Shown here piece by piece: positions 26,202-34,854 of a stretch of DNA of 64,000 bases. The stretch comes from Collinsella sp. AF02-46-1. GTDB lineage: Bacteria; Actinomycetota; Coriobacteriia; Coriobacteriales; Coriobacteriaceae. Each line of letters begins with the position of its first letter. Position 1 is the first letter of the stretch. The translations under genes and the position numbers were made by a program. The notes beneath the pieces are model-generated. The model was given only the letters and a program-made list of their open reading frames with translations. It ran no database searches and was not told the DNA's origin. The DNA is taken from the NCBI RefSeq assembly GCF_003465825.1, contig NZ_QSBV01000005.1, positions 1 through 64,000 of the forward strand. Reading direction: 5' to 3'.

Positions 26202-26675
26202 CTAGGAGCGGGTTTCCATCTTGGCGTGGCACTTGGGGCAGGTGACGCGGATCTTACCCTTGCCCTTGGGGACGGAGAGCATCTGACCGCAGTTGGGGCA
26301 CTTGAGATATGCCGTGGTCTTGCGGCCCTTCCACATCTTCTTGGCCGTTCGCTTGGCACGCTCAAAGTCTTCCTTACTGGTGCCGGCCGCGCGTGAGGTG
26401 CTGGCCGCTGCGGCCCCGCTGCCCAAGCTGGCGACGAACTTGCCCAAGCCGGGAACATTGGCAGTCGCGGCGACAAAGGCCTCGTTCTCTTTGCGACGTG
26501 CATCGATGTTTTTGGACAGGCCGCGCAGCACGCCAATCACGATGACGGCGATGGCAATCCAGCTGAGCCACTGGATGCGGGCTATCGATCCGATCATCGC
26601 GATGACGATGCCGGAAAAGCCCATAACGATGGTGAGCTCATCGGCGCCATTGCGGCCCTTCATAAAGTCATTCAT
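26202..26675 (-). CDS. Small membrane protein with C-terminal zinc ribbon
   Basis: 157 residues. Two hydrophobic segments near residues 14-50 (TIVMGFSGIVIAMIGSIARI; WLSWIAIAVIVIGVL) are followed by a charged linker. The C-terminal zinc ribbon has paired Cys motifs CPNCGQ and CPKCHAK about 20 residues apart. Function unknown; similar rhomboid-like or housekeeping membrane zinc-ribbon proteins are common in Coriobacteria-type genomes, by my recollection. ATG follows AAAGG at 9 bp. TTTATA (26709-26714) on the opposite strand could be its -10. Confidence 0.72.
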   Translation of the reverse strand: MNDFMKGRNGADELTIVMGFSGIVIAMIGSIARIQWLSWIAIAVIVIGVLRGLSKNIDARRKENEAFVAATANVPGLGKFVASLGSGAAAASTSRAAGTSKEDFERAKRTAKKMWKGRKTTAYLKCPNCGQMLSVPKGKGKIRVTCPKCHAKMETRS

Positions 26676-26726
26676 GCAAATTGCCTTTCATTCGATATGC
26701 CGCACGCCTTTATACCCGATTTAGAG

Positions 26727-26820
26727 CAAGGGGGACAGGTCAATCTGCACCAATGTGGTGCAAACATACCTGTCCCCGATGCACCAAGAAGGTGCAAAGC
26801 AGTCCGTCCCCAATGCCCCA
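26727..26820. repeat. GTCCCC palindrome with TGCACC signature
   Basis: GGGGGACAGGT near 26730 and ACCTGTCCCC near 26778 are inverted. Between and after them TGCACC..GGTGCA occurs twice (around 26747 and 26780). It has the same plan as the repeats at 21.9, 34.1 and 45.6 kb but a different signature word. Confidence 0.65.
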
Positions 26821-26821
26821 A

Positions 26822-27094
26822 TTACTTGGAGAGCTTGTCGACGACGCGTTCGATCTCGGCGAGCTTGGCGGCTTTGAGGTCTTCGTCGCCCGATTCGATT
26901 GCCGAAGTCACGCAGCCCTCGATATGCGCCTTGAGCACGTCGGCGTTGATGCGCGCAATGAGCGCCTGCGTTGCCATGAGCTGCGTGGAAATATCGACGC
27001 AGTAGCGGTCCTCCTCGACCATCCGCAGGATGCCGTCGATCTGACCGCGTGCCGTCTTGAGCATGCGGGTCACCGATTTATGGTCTGCCATCAT
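26822..27094 (-). CDS. csoR: CsoR-family copper-sensing repressor
   Basis: 90 residues, all-helical CsoR/RcnR fold. The copper ligands are present with exact family spacing: C32, H57 and C61 (C-x24-H-x3-C). SVTRMLKTARGQIDGILRMVEEDRYC is the usual N-terminal signature. It should release DNA when Cu(I) binds. copZ and copA lie upstream on the same strand, and a CsoR-type palindrome lies in the copA promoter, so it probably controls its own operon. ATG 27094 follows GAGGA; ATG 27091 is equally possible. The last gene of the cluster. Confidence 0.92.
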   Translation of the reverse strand: MMADHKSVTRMLKTARGQIDGILRMVEEDRYCVDISTQLMATQALIARINADVLKAHIEGCVTSAIESGDEDLKAAKLAEIERVVDKLSK

Positions 27095-27132
27095 GGCGGG
27101 TCCTCGTTTCTGGTCGGGGTACGCGTGGGTCG

Positions 27133-27354
27133 TTACGCGGCGGTTACGGACAGGGCGTGGAACTTCTCGCCGGCGCCCTCGACGGCGGCGGCGAGCTGCT
27201 CGGCGGTCACGGTGTCGGCGCACTCCACCTGGACGGTCTGGGTCTCGTGATCGGCGTCGGCGTCGGTCACGCCGGCCACGTTGAGCAGTGCCGTCTCGAC
27301 AGTAGCGTCGCAGTGACCGCACATAAGGCCCGAAGTCTTAATCGTGTAACGCAT
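27133..27354 (-). CDS. copZ: Copper chaperone CopZ (heavy-metal-associated domain)
   Basis: 73 residues, one HMA domain. The metal-binding motif is GLMCGHCDATVETAL, with the Met-Cys-x-x-Cys core. It carries Cu(I) to CopA. ATG 27354 (MRYTIKTSGL) follows GAGGAA; the longer frame upstream lacks a ribosome site. It lies between copA (148 bp upstream) and csoR (38 bp downstream). Confidence 0.9.
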   Translation of the reverse strand: MRYTIKTSGLMCGHCDATVETALLNVAGVTDADADHETQTVQVECADTVTAEQLAAAVEGAGEKFHALSVTAA

Positions 27355-27501
27355 TGGTATTCCTCTCTGTTGTGTCGGCTTTCCCAAGCACCCGACCTTG
27401 ACCTTCAAGCCGTCGCTCGCGTACCAAAGTACGCGTCGCTCCTCTTTCAGGTCAATCTCGGGCACCTGGAAAACCCGTTCTAAATGGACTTAATGGTGAG
27501 C

Positions 27502-29844
27502 CTATTTTGCCACTTTAGGCTTAAAGGATTTCAGGCGCAGCGCATTGCTTACGACGCAGACACTCGATAGGCTCATGGCCGCGGCGCCGAACATCGGCGA
27601 GAGCTGCCAACCGGTGAGGGGGAAGAACACGCCCGCCGCCAGCGGAATGCCGATGCCGTTGTAGAACAGCGCCCAGAACAGGTCCTGCTTGATGTTGCGG
27701 ATTGTGGCACGTGACAGCTCGATGGCGCGCGCAGCATCCATGAGGTCGCTGCGCATGAGCACCACATCTGCCCCTTCTTTGGCGATGTCGGCGCCGGTGC
27801 CGATCGCAAGGCCCACGTCGGCGCGCGCCAGGGCGGGGGAGTCGTTGATGCCGTCGCCCACCATGGCGACCTTGCCGCCCGCATCCTGCAGCTCGCGCAC
27901 GTGGCGTTCCTTGTCGGCGGGGAGGACGTCGGCGATGACCTGTTCGCTGCTCAGCCCCACGCGGCGGGCGATGGCCTCGGCCGTCACGCGGTTGTCGCCG
28001 GTGAGCATGCGCACGTCGACGCCGAGCTTGCGCAGCGCGGCGATGGCCCCGGCGCTCGTCTCTTTGACCTCGTCAGCCACGGCGATGGTGCCGATAAGCT
28101 CGCCGTTCTTGGCAAAGAACAGCGGTGTTTTGCCCTCGGCGGCAAATTGCTCGGCAAGACCCGCGGGCACGGTAACGCCCAACTCGTCCATCAGGCGTAC
28201 GTTGCCGGCTGCAATGGCGTTTTGTCCCTCGCGCGCCGTAACGCCTCGTCCAGGCACGGCGGCAAAGTCCTCGACCATGCGCGCGACGATTCCGCGCGAC
28301 TCGCACTCGGCCATAATCGCCTCGGCCAGCGGGTGCTCGCTCGAGCGCTCCAACGCGGCGGCCAGCTTGAGCAGCGCCTTTTCGCTCATGGCGGGCGAGC
28401 CGTCAACGCGCGTGGCCACCACAATGTCGGTCACGGCCGGCTTGCCGCGGGTGACCGTGCCCGTCTTATCGAGCACCACGGTGCCCACGCTGCGCAGATT
28501 CTCCAGCGCCTCGGCGCTCTTAAACAGAATGCCCATCTCGGCGCCCTTGCCGGTGCCCACCATAATGGCGACGGGCGTGGCCAGACCCAGTGCGCACGGA
28601 CAGCTGATCACCAGCACGGCCACGGCGGAGGTGAGCGCCTCGTTGATGCTGCCGGTCAGTGCCATCCACGCCGCAAAGGTCACGGCCGAAATCACGAACA
28701 CCACGGGCACAAACACGCCGGCGACCTTATCGGCCATGCGGGCGATGGGCGCCTTGGTGGCGTTGGCGTCCTCGACGAGCTGGATGATTTTGGCGAGCGA
28801 CGTGTCGGCGCCCACGCGCGTGGCACGGAAGGTAAACGATCCGGTGCGGTTGACCGTGGCGGCGTTGACGGTGTTGCCGGCGACCTTTTCCACGGGGATG
28901 GACTCGCCGGTGAGCGCACTCTCGTCCACGGCCGAGCTGCCCTCGAGCACCACGCCATCGACGGGGATGGACTCGCCGGGGCGCACGCGCAGGACCTGGC
29001 CGGGAAGGATGCTGTCGACGTCGACGGTGGTTTCGGTACCGTCGTCGGCAACGACGGTCGCGGTCTTGGGCGCCAGGTCGATCAGCGCCTCGATGGCGCC
29101 GCCGGTTTTGGACTTGCTGCGCGTCTCAAGGTATTTGCCCACGGTGACGAGCGACAGGATCGTGCCCGCACTCTCAAAATACAGGTTGTCCATGCCCGTC
29201 ATCATGGCCTCGTGCACCTGACCTGTGGCCAGCTGGTCGGCCATGATAAACATGGCATAGAGCGACCAAGCGATGGAGGCGGTGGCGCCGACGGCGATGA
29301 GAGCGTCCATGGTGGGCGCGCCGTGCACGAGTGATTTGAAGCCGTTGATAAAGTATGCGTCGTTGACGTAGACGATGGGGATGAGCAGGACAAGCTCGGT
29401 GAGGGCGAGCGTCATGCTGTGGATGTGGTCGGTGAAGATGCTGGGCAGCGGCCAGCCGAGCATGTGTCCCATGCCTATGTAGAACAGCGGAATGAGAAAG
29501 ATGATTGAGATGATGAGACGGGTGCGCATGGCGGAGGCAGTGGCCTCTAGCTTTTTGGTGGGCGATTCCATATGGGTGGCGCCGGATCTGGCTTGCGTGC
29601 TGCCGTTTGAGCCGGCGGCACCGGTGCCCGCATCGACGGGCGAGGCCGAGTAGCCTGCGCGGTCGACAGCGGTGCAGATATCGTCGGGGGAGACCTGCGC
29701 GGGGTCGTAGTCGACCATCATGGAACCGGCGAGTAGGTTGACCGCGACGCTTTGGACGCCGTCGAGCTTGCTCACGGCACGGTCCACGTGCGCCTGACAG
29801 GCGGCGCATGTCATGCCGCCCACATCGAACTTATCTTGAGCCAT
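27502..29844 (-). CDS. copA: Copper-exporting P-type ATPase CopA
   Basis: 780 residues, P1B-type ATPase pumping Cu(I) out of the cell. In order: N-terminal HMA domain with [12 protein letters not shown]; a linker; membrane helices; actuator TGES ([11 protein letters not shown]); intramembrane CPC ([12 protein letters not shown]); phosphorylation site DKTGT; nucleotide-binding HP ([10 protein letters not shown]); and [10 protein letters not shown]. All catalytic motifs are intact. ATG follows AAGGAGAAGCC. The promoter carries a CsoR-type operator. Confidence 0.96.
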   Translation of the reverse strand: MAQDKFDVGGMTCAACQAHVDRAVSKLDGVQSVAVNLLAGSMMVDYDPAQVSPDDICTAVDRAGYSASPVDAGTGAAGSNGSTQARSGATHMESPTKKLEATASAMRTRLIISIIFLIPLFYIGMGHMLGWPLPSIFTDHIHSMTLALTELVLLIPIVYVNDAYFINGFKSLVHGAPTMDALIAVGATASIAWSLYAMFIMADQLATGQVHEAMMTGMDNLYFESAGTILSLVTVGKYLETRSKSKTGGAIEALIDLAPKTATVVADDGTETTVDVDSILPGQVLRVRPGESIPVDGVVLEGSSAVDESALTGESIPVEKVAGNTVNAATVNRTGSFTFRATRVGADTSLAKIIQLVEDANATKAPIARMADKVAGVFVPVVFVISAVTFAAWMALTGSINEALTSAVAVLVISCPCALGLATPVAIMVGTGKGAEMGILFKSAEALENLRSVGTVVLDKTGTVTRGKPAVTDIVVATRVDGSPAMSEKALLKLAAALERSSEHPLAEAIMAECESRGIVARMVEDFAAVPGRGVTAREGQNAIAAGNVRLMDELGVTVPAGLAEQFAAEGKTPLFFAKNGELIGTIAVADEVKETSAGAIAALRKLGVDVRMLTGDNRVTAEAIARRVGLSSEQVIADVLPADKERHVRELQDAGGKVAMVGDGINDSPALARADVGLAIGTGADIAKEGADVVLMRSDLMDAARAIELSRATIRNIKQDLFWALFYNGIGIPLAAGVFFPLTGWQLSPMFGAAAMSLSSVCVVSNALRLKSFKPKVAK

Positions 29845-29891
29845 GGCTTCTCCTTTCTGTGGCGTAGTGTTTGAATTGTTAACCTGCCGAT

Positions 29892-29925
29892 ACTATACAC
29901 CCATACCCCCTGGGGGTGTCCAGTG
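29892..29925 (-). promoter_or_regulatory. copA promoter with CsoR operator
   Basis: On the minus strand TGGACA and TATAGT (plus-strand 29892-29897) are 19 bp apart. The spacer is filled by ATACCCCCTGGGGGTGT (plus 29903-29919), a C-tract/G-tract palindrome typical of CsoR sites. Binding would block polymerase, which fits copper-induced release. Confidence 0.75.
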
Positions 29926-29995
29926 GAGATGAGAATGTATGACATTTCGCTACAGATGCGGGTGGCTGCTCAATCGTTGGCAGCTCATGTCAAAC

Positions 29996-30052
29996 ATCTC
30001 GATCTGTAACATCTAGCGGGGAAAATGACCTCTAACTGTTACAGATCGAGAT
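29996..30052. repeat. 57-bp palindromic unit A8
   Basis: ATCTCGATCTGTAAC to GTTACAGATCGAGAT, exact complements. The centre is ATCTAGCGGGGAAAATGACC. Between the divergent copA and helicase genes. Confidence 0.9.
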
Positions 30053-30075
30053 TATGTTTTGCGATGTTTGAGTTC

Positions 30076-30132
30076 GTCTCAATCTGTAACGTGTAGACCC
30101 GGTTTTGTCTCGTAACTGTTACAGATTGAGAC
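30076..30132. repeat. 57-bp palindromic unit A9
   Basis: GTCTCAATCTGTAAC to GTTACAGATTGAGAC, exact complements, 80 bp after A8. The centre contains GACCCGGTTTTGTCTCG. Confidence 0.9.
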
Positions 30133-30190
30133 AATCGGCCCAGACCCGCCCCGTCATCTGTGGTTTACGTGGGGGCATGCGAAGCGCGGG

Positions 30191-30395
30191 TATACTAACC
30201 GGCGGCGAATCTGCTCCATCGCTTAGGGCCGCTGCGTCTGGACGGCGCGTGATAGGGCTGCCAAAGCGATCGCCAGCGTGCTGAGCAACGTCCTCTCTGT
30301 GCGCACCTGTTTTGTATGTATTAGCGCACTACCAAGCACGCCCCGCGCGGCTGCATGCCGTGCCCATAACGCGTGCAGATAAGGAACAACAACAT
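30191..30395 (+). promoter_or_regulatory. Helicase promoter and long 5' leader
   Basis: TATACT at 30191-30196 is a strong -10; TTTACG at 30164 is a poor, distant -35. If used, it gives a leader of about 190 nt before the ATG at 30396. Long leaders are common for cold-induced DEAD-box helicase genes, but no specific RNA motif is recognised. Confidence 0.4.
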
Positions 30396-32666
30396 ATGCG
30401 TAATTCTGTATCTGACGTCACGGACGCCGAGATTCTGGACGAGACCCGCGAGGCCATGACCCAGGCTGCCTTCGATGCTGCCGACGAGGCCAATGCTGCC
30501 CAGGCCGTCGAGTCCGCGACCGAGAACCTGCCCGCCTTTGACGAGCTGGGACTTTCGGACGAGATGCTTCGTGCCATCGAGAACCTGGGCTACACGGCGC
30601 CCACGCCCGTGCAGGCCGGCTCGATCCCCGTGGTGATCGAGGGCCGCGACCTGCTTGCCGCCGCTCAGACCGGCACCGGCAAGACGGCCGCCTTCTTGCT
30701 GCCGACCATGAACAATCTGGAGCACATTGCTCCGCCCAAGCCCGTGCGCGAGCGCGGCGGCCGCAACCGCCGTCGCGGCGCCAAGAAGCCCGAGGGCAAC
30801 GGCCGCGGCCCCGTGATGCTCGTCATTACCCCCACGCGCGAGCTCGCACAGCAGATCGACGAGGTCGCCAGCAAGATTGCCGACGTCACCGGCCATGTTG
30901 CCGTGACCGTCGTGGGCGGCGTGAGCTACAAGCCGCAGACCGCGGCGCTCAAGTACGGCTGCGACATTCTGGTCGCCACGCCGGGCCGTCTGGTCGATCT
31001 GATCGAGCAGGGCGCTTGCCACCTGGACGAGGTCAAGGTGCTGGTGCTGGACGAGGCCGACCGCATGCTCGACATGGGCTTTTTGCCCGCCGTCCGCCGC
31101 ATCGTGCGCGAGACGCCGGCCGAGCGCCAGACGCTGCTGTTCTCGGCCACGCTCGACGAGGAGGCCGTGGGCGAGATCACCGACCTGGTGAGCGATCCGG
31201 CCCGCGTGGAGATCGCGCCTGCCACGTCGACCGCCGACACCGTCGACCAGTTTGTGTTCCCGGTGTCCATCGAGGCCAAGAACAACCTGCTGCCCGAGTT
31301 CCTCAAGAAGGAGGGTCCGGAGCGCACCATCGTCTTTATGCGTACCAAGCACCGCGCCGACAGCTGCTGCCGTCGTCTGGAGCGTAAGGGCATCAAGGCC
31401 GCCGCGATTCACGGCAACCGTAGTCAGGCCCAGCGCGAGCGCGCGCTCTCGGCCTTCCGCGACGGTACCGTCGACGTGCTGGTGGCAACCGACGTGCTTG
31501 CCCGCGGCATCGACATCAGCGACGTGCGCTATGTCGTGAACTTTGACGTGCCGGCCGAGCCGACCGATTACATCCACCGCATCGGCCGCACGGGCCGTGC
31601 CGGTGAGCTGGGCTGGGCCATCACGTTTGTGACCGAGCAGGACGTCGATGAGTTCTATGAGATCGAGAAGCTCATGGACAAGACCGCCGACATCTACGAG
31701 GCCGGCGACCTGCATGTGGGTCCCAACCCGCCCGCGGTTGATCCCGAGCGCGACCCTGCGGCCTTTAAGGTGAAGAAGAAGACCAAGCGCGGCAAGTCCA
31801 AGAGCAAGAAGAAGCTCGAGCAGGCACGTCGCGACGGCAAGCGCAACGGCGACGATTACGGCGATGTTGCCGGTCGTTCCAACCGCGGTCGCGATGAGCG
31901 TCGCGGCGACGGCGAGCGTCCGAGCCGTCCCAAGCGCGGCGGCAAGACCCGCGTGCGCGAGGGCGTTCAGGCTCGCGTGGACGAGGCTGTGGAGAGCGTG
32001 GCTCGCGAGGTGGCTGCCGAGGAGCGCGGGGGTGCTGCTGCTGTCGAGCAGACCCCGCGTGGCAACCGTGCCGAGCGCCGTGCCAAGCAGTTCCAGGGCG
32101 AAGCGCACCGCCGTCGTCGTGAAGACGAGGACCGTGGCGGTCGTCGTCGTGTTGAGCGCGAAGACGAGGGCCGCGGTTCGCGCGGTGGCAAGCGCGGTTC
32201 GGGTGACCGTCGTCGCTCCGGTCGCGATGGCGAGCGTGGTGGCCGTGATGAGCGTCGCGGCGGCGAAGGCCGTGGTTCGCGTGACGAGCGTGGTACCCGC
32301 GGTGGCGAGTCCCGCGGCGGCAAGCGCTTTGACGAGCGCGGAGGCCGCGAGGGCGGCCGCGGTGGTGAGCGTCGCGAGGGCGCTCGTGGCAACGGTGGCC
32401 GCAGCGGCGCCGGTCGTTCGAATGAGTCGCGCGATCGTCGCGACCCGCGTGCCAGCCGCGATCGTCGCGATGACTGGCGCAACTACGACGACACCCGCGA
32501 TGAGCGTCGTGGCGGCTATCGTGGCGGGCGTGGCGGCAACCAGGCCGGCTCCCGCGGCGGCCGTGCCGGCGGTCGCGATAATCGTGGCAGCTATGGCAAC
32601 AGCCGTGGCGGCAAGCGCGGTAGCAGCTCCCGTCGCCCCGGCGACGGCGGCGGCAAGCGCAAATAA
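30396..32666 (+). CDS. DEAD-box RNA helicase with Arg/Gly-rich tail
   Basis: 756 residues, ATP-dependent RNA helicase for ribosome assembly or RNA decay. Motifs: Q motif GYTAPTPVQ, Walker A AAQTGTGKT, PTRELAQQ, TPGRL, DEAD (VLDEADRMLDMGF), SAT (FSATLDEEA), RGIDI and HRIGRTGRAG. After the core (about residue 430) comes a Lys-rich segment and roughly 250 residues dominated by Arg, Gly, Asp and Glu with RGG-like steps, expected to be disordered and RNA-binding. ATG 30396 with AAGGAA is preferred to the upstream TTG at 30312. It is CsdA/DeaD-like in plan, though the tail is unusually long. Confidence 0.92.
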   Translation: MRNSVSDVTDAEILDETREAMTQAAFDAADEANAAQAVESATENLPAFDELGLSDEMLRAIENLGYTAPTPVQAGSIPVVIEGRDLLAAAQTGTGKTAAFLLPTMNNLEHIAPPKPVRERGGRNRRRGAKKPEGNGRGPVMLVITPTRELAQQIDEVASKIADVTGHVAVTVVGGVSYKPQTAALKYGCDILVATPGRLVDLIEQGACHLDEVKVLVLDEADRMLDMGFLPAVRRIVRETPAERQTLLFSATLDEEAVGEITDLVSDPARVEIAPATSTADTVDQFVFPVSIEAKNNLLPEFLKKEGPERTIVFMRTKHRADSCCRRLERKGIKAAAIHGNRSQAQRERALSAFRDGTVDVLVATDVLARGIDISDVRYVVNFDVPAEPTDYIHRIGRTGRAGELGWAITFVTEQDVDEFYEIEKLMDKTADIYEAGDLHVGPNPPAVDPERDPAAFKVKKKTKRGKSKSKKKLEQARRDGKRNGDDYGDVAGRSNRGRDERRGDGERPSRPKRGGKTRVREGVQARVDEAVESVAREVAAEERGGAAAVEQTPRGNRAERRAKQFQGEAHRRRREDEDRGGRRRVEREDEGRGSRGGKRGSGDRRRSGRDGERGGRDERRGGEGRGSRDERGTRGGESRGGKRFDERGGREGGRGGERREGARGNGGRSGAGRSNESRDRRDPRASRDRRDDWRNYDDTRDERRGGYRGGRGGNQAGSRGGRAGGRDNRGSYGNSRGGKRGSSSRRPGDGGGKRK

Positions 32667-32698
32667 CATACGCATCGCCCGCTAGAGCGAGGTGAACC

Positions 32699-32733
32699 AA
32701 GGGCCCCGAGCAACTACGTTCGGGGCCCTTTTG
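32699..32733 (+). terminator. Terminator after the helicase gene
   Basis: AAGGGCCCCGA pairs with TCGGGGCCCTT around a 12-nt loop, followed by TTTG. Confidence 0.85.
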
Positions 32734-32841
32734 TTTGCCGTATCCGATCGCTAGTTCAAATGTGATTTCCTCGGGAATGCATCTAGAGGATGCCGTGGGC
32801 TTGTTTCCTGCCATGCAGCAATGGGTCCTATGGGGTGCGCC

Positions 32842-33075
32842 GTGCATTTTTTGGAGTATTCTGCAGTTCGAGTTGTCTGCATATGATTCGACGTCGCCAA
32901 CGGTGGCCTTCGGATATCCCTAGCGAGCGTTCCGAGTCAGATTTCGCCGTTTTCCGGAGCAGGGGGCGCGTCATTCTCGCCATGTCGGGACTTAGAATGA
33001 TACGGCGCCCTACAGTTTTGCCCACCCGCGGCGGTGCTGGCGCGGTCACGTTGCAGAATACTCCGTTTTTTGTAC
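32842..33075. repeat. 234-bp element with inverted ends, copy 1
   Basis: The left end GTGCATTTTTTGGAGTATTC.. and right end carry the 13-bp core GGAGTATTCTGCA in inverted orientation (32853-32865 and 33052-33064), with GTGCA/TGTAC outside. The copy at 52020-52253 has exactly the same length and core spacing. No ORF of convincing quality lies inside. Homology with the other copy continues downstream to about 33155. Confidence 0.75.
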
Positions 33076-33293
33076 GGGCCAGGATGAGGTACCTCAGGAG
33101 AACACGGCGGTATCCCGTAAATATATACAATCTGTACCGTAATTTATACAAAACGAAGAGGCAGACAGCGTAGGGTGGGTGCATTGGGGTGCCTGGCGCA
33201 CCAAAACGGGGAGCTCCCCCTCATGCGCCGTATACTCTGTCTGAATGTGAAAACAGCTTGACGCGTTGCCGGGCGTAGGGAGAGGGTGCCTCG

Positions 33294-34055
33294 ATGAGCG
33301 TATTCGAAATTGTGTTTAGTCCGACGGGTGGAACGCGGAAGGTGTCTGGCCTTGTGGCCGGGGCGCTGGACAATAATACCGTTACCGTCGATCTGACCGA
33401 TAGCGGGTTGGATTTCCACGAGGTCTCGATGACGAAGGACGACGTGGCTGTTATCTCCGTGCCGGCGTATGCCGGCAGAGTCCCTGCCGTGGCGGTCGAC
33501 CGACTGAACATGGTTCACGGCAACGGAGCGCGGGCCGTTCTGGTGTGCGTCTGCGGAAACCGCGCGTTTGAGGACACGCTCGTAGAGCTGGAGGACGTTG
33601 CGAAGCATGCGGGATTCCGGGTAATCGCGGCAGTTGCAGCCATTGCAGAACATTCCATTGCGCGACAGTTTGCTGCCGGTCGTCCGGATGCGCAGGATGC
33701 GGCGCAGCTCGCAGAGTTTGCGCAGCAAATTCAGCAAAAGCTGTTGGCTGAGGATACATCCGAGCCCTCTATTCCCGGCAATCGTCCTTATAAACAAGCC
33801 AGAGGTCACCGCATGGCACCTGAGGCAACAGAGGATTGCGTCTCCTGCGGTGCATGCGCCGCGGCGTGCCCCGTTTGTGCTATCGACAAGGGTGACCCCA
33901 AACGAGCAGCTGGCGAGGCGTGCATCTCCTGCATGCGCTGCATCGCCGTATGCCCGCGAGGCGCTCGCGAGCTTGATCCCAACGAGCTATCCGCTGTTTC
34001 CCAGATGCTGAGCAAGGTTTGCGTCGTGCGGAAGGAATGCGAGCTCTTCATCTAA
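33294..34055 (+). CDS. EFR1-type flavodoxin/ferredoxin protein
   Basis: 253 residues. The N-terminal flavodoxin-like fold begins FEIVFSPTGGTRKVSG, with the phosphate-binding loop. The C-terminal domain has two 4Fe-4S motifs, CVSCGACAAACP (residues ~183-194) and CISCMRCIAVCP. The combination is the EFR1 family of electron-transfer proteins of anaerobes; physiological partners are not defined by the neighbourhood. ATG follows GGGAGAGGGTG. It is monocistronic and preceded by the repeat element region. Confidence 0.85.
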   Translation: MSVFEIVFSPTGGTRKVSGLVAGALDNNTVTVDLTDSGLDFHEVSMTKDDVAVISVPAYAGRVPAVAVDRLNMVHGNGARAVLVCVCGNRAFEDTLVELEDVAKHAGFRVIAAVAAIAEHSIARQFAAGRPDAQDAAQLAEFAQQIQQKLLAEDTSEPSIPGNRPYKQARGHRMAPEATEDCVSCGACAAACPVCAIDKGDPKRAAGEACISCMRCIAVCPRGARELDPNELSAVSQMLSKVCVVRKECELFI

Positions 34056-34073
34056 CGCATGCGAAATTGCTGC

Positions 34074-34123
34074 AAGGAGTGTCCCCGAGTGCCGGCAGAA
34101 AAGGAACGTCCCCAAGTGCTGCC
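34074..34123. repeat. GTCCC/GCCGGC repeat, half copy
   Basis: AAGGAGTGTCCCCGAGTGCC at its start, then GGCAGAAAAGGAACGTCCCC. It is nearly identical over 50 bp to the minus strand of 21961-22010, but lacks the mirrored half present there. Confidence 0.8.
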
Positions 34124-34170
34124 TAAATACCGTTTATCGAAGAATAAATACCGCTCACCGGTCATAATGA

Positions 34171-34335
34171 TTATTCTGGCTTTGGGCTTGTCTACAATAG
34201 CTCCCGTAAAAAGAAATGCGGAAGGTTACCGAGTCCCTCGGACGTGGGCCTAACCAAAGTCTTTGAACGGATGTGTCTCTATGGACGCATTCGCTTGATT
34301 TTGGTTGGGCTATATTTATGAAGGGACATGCCACC
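34171..34335 (+). promoter_or_regulatory. Promoter and structured leader of the alpha-glucoside PTS operon
   Basis: TACAAT at 34193-34198 is a likely -10 (TTATTC at 34171 a weak -35). The leader can fold as GCCTAACCAAA with TTTGGTTGGGC enclosing ATGTGTC/GGACGCAT. Alternatively GGTTA near 34226 can pair with TAACC. Mutually exclusive stems next to a LicT-type gene suggest attenuation, but no classical RAT sequence or T-tract is seen. Confidence 0.4.
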
Positions 34336-34848
34336 ATGGGTTTCTTTTCTCGCCTGATGGGCGGTTCGGATGAGCAGAAGACTGCAACTTCCGAGTTCGA
34401 AATCCTCGCTCCTGTTTCCGGCGAGCTTGTTCACCTAGAAAAAACCAATGATCCCGCTTTTAGCAGCCGTGCCGTGGGCGATGGCGTTGCCGTGGTTCCC
34501 CAAGAGGGAACGGTGTGCGCTCCCGTCTCCGGCACCGTCGCGGCGCTGTTTCCGACTGAGCACGCGCTGGGCATCATGTCTGACGACAGCTCTGCTCAGG
34601 TGATGCTGCATATCGGAATCGACACTGTTAAACTTGAGGGCAAGGGCTTCCATGCGCTTGTTGCCCAGGGTGACCATGTCGACGCGGGCCAGCCCCTCGT
34701 CGAGGTCGATTTCGACGCGGTCCGCGCCGCCGGCTTCGATCCCACGGTCTTCGTTATCGTGTGCGAGCGCTCGGAGAATTCGACTCTTCGCGAGCATGCT
34801 TCCGGCCCCGTTGCTGTTAAAGAGCCTGTCGTCTGGCTTTCCGAGTAA
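34336..34848 (+). CDS. crr: PTS glucose-type EIIA
   Basis: 170 residues. Phosphocarrier that takes phosphate from HPr and gives it to EIIB domains. The active-site His is H92 in VMLHIGIDTVKLEG, and the fold runs from ILAPVSGELVHL to EPVVWLSE. ATG 34336 follows GAAGGGA; upstream in-frame codons belong to the structured leader. It should serve the EIIBC at 35.8 kb and possibly the MurNAc EIIBC at 7.4 kb, neither of which has an EIIA. Confidence 0.92.
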   Translation: MGFFSRLMGGSDEQKTATSEFEILAPVSGELVHLEKTNDPAFSSRAVGDGVAVVPQEGTVCAPVSGTVAALFPTEHALGIMSDDSSAQVMLHIGIDTVKLEGKGFHALVAQGDHVDAGQPLVEVDFDAVRAAGFDPTVFVIVCERSENSTLREHASGPVAVKEPVVWLSE

Positions 34849-34854
34849 ATTCTT

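Noticed and set aside
30321..32675. 784-codon open frame on the minus strand opposite the DEAD-box helicase
   Set aside because: It mirrors the helicase frame over its whole length, has Ala/Thr-rich repetitive content and no ribosome site or family motif. It is a shadow of GC-biased codons.
32842..33075. Insertion sequence
   Set aside because: No transposase frame exists inside 234 bp, and target-site duplications are not visible. Recorded as a possible non-autonomous element or RNA instead.
34200..34335. Classical RAT antiterminator site
   Set aside because: The sequence does not match the GGATTGTTACTG..GCAAAACC pattern, so only a generic structured leader is claimed.
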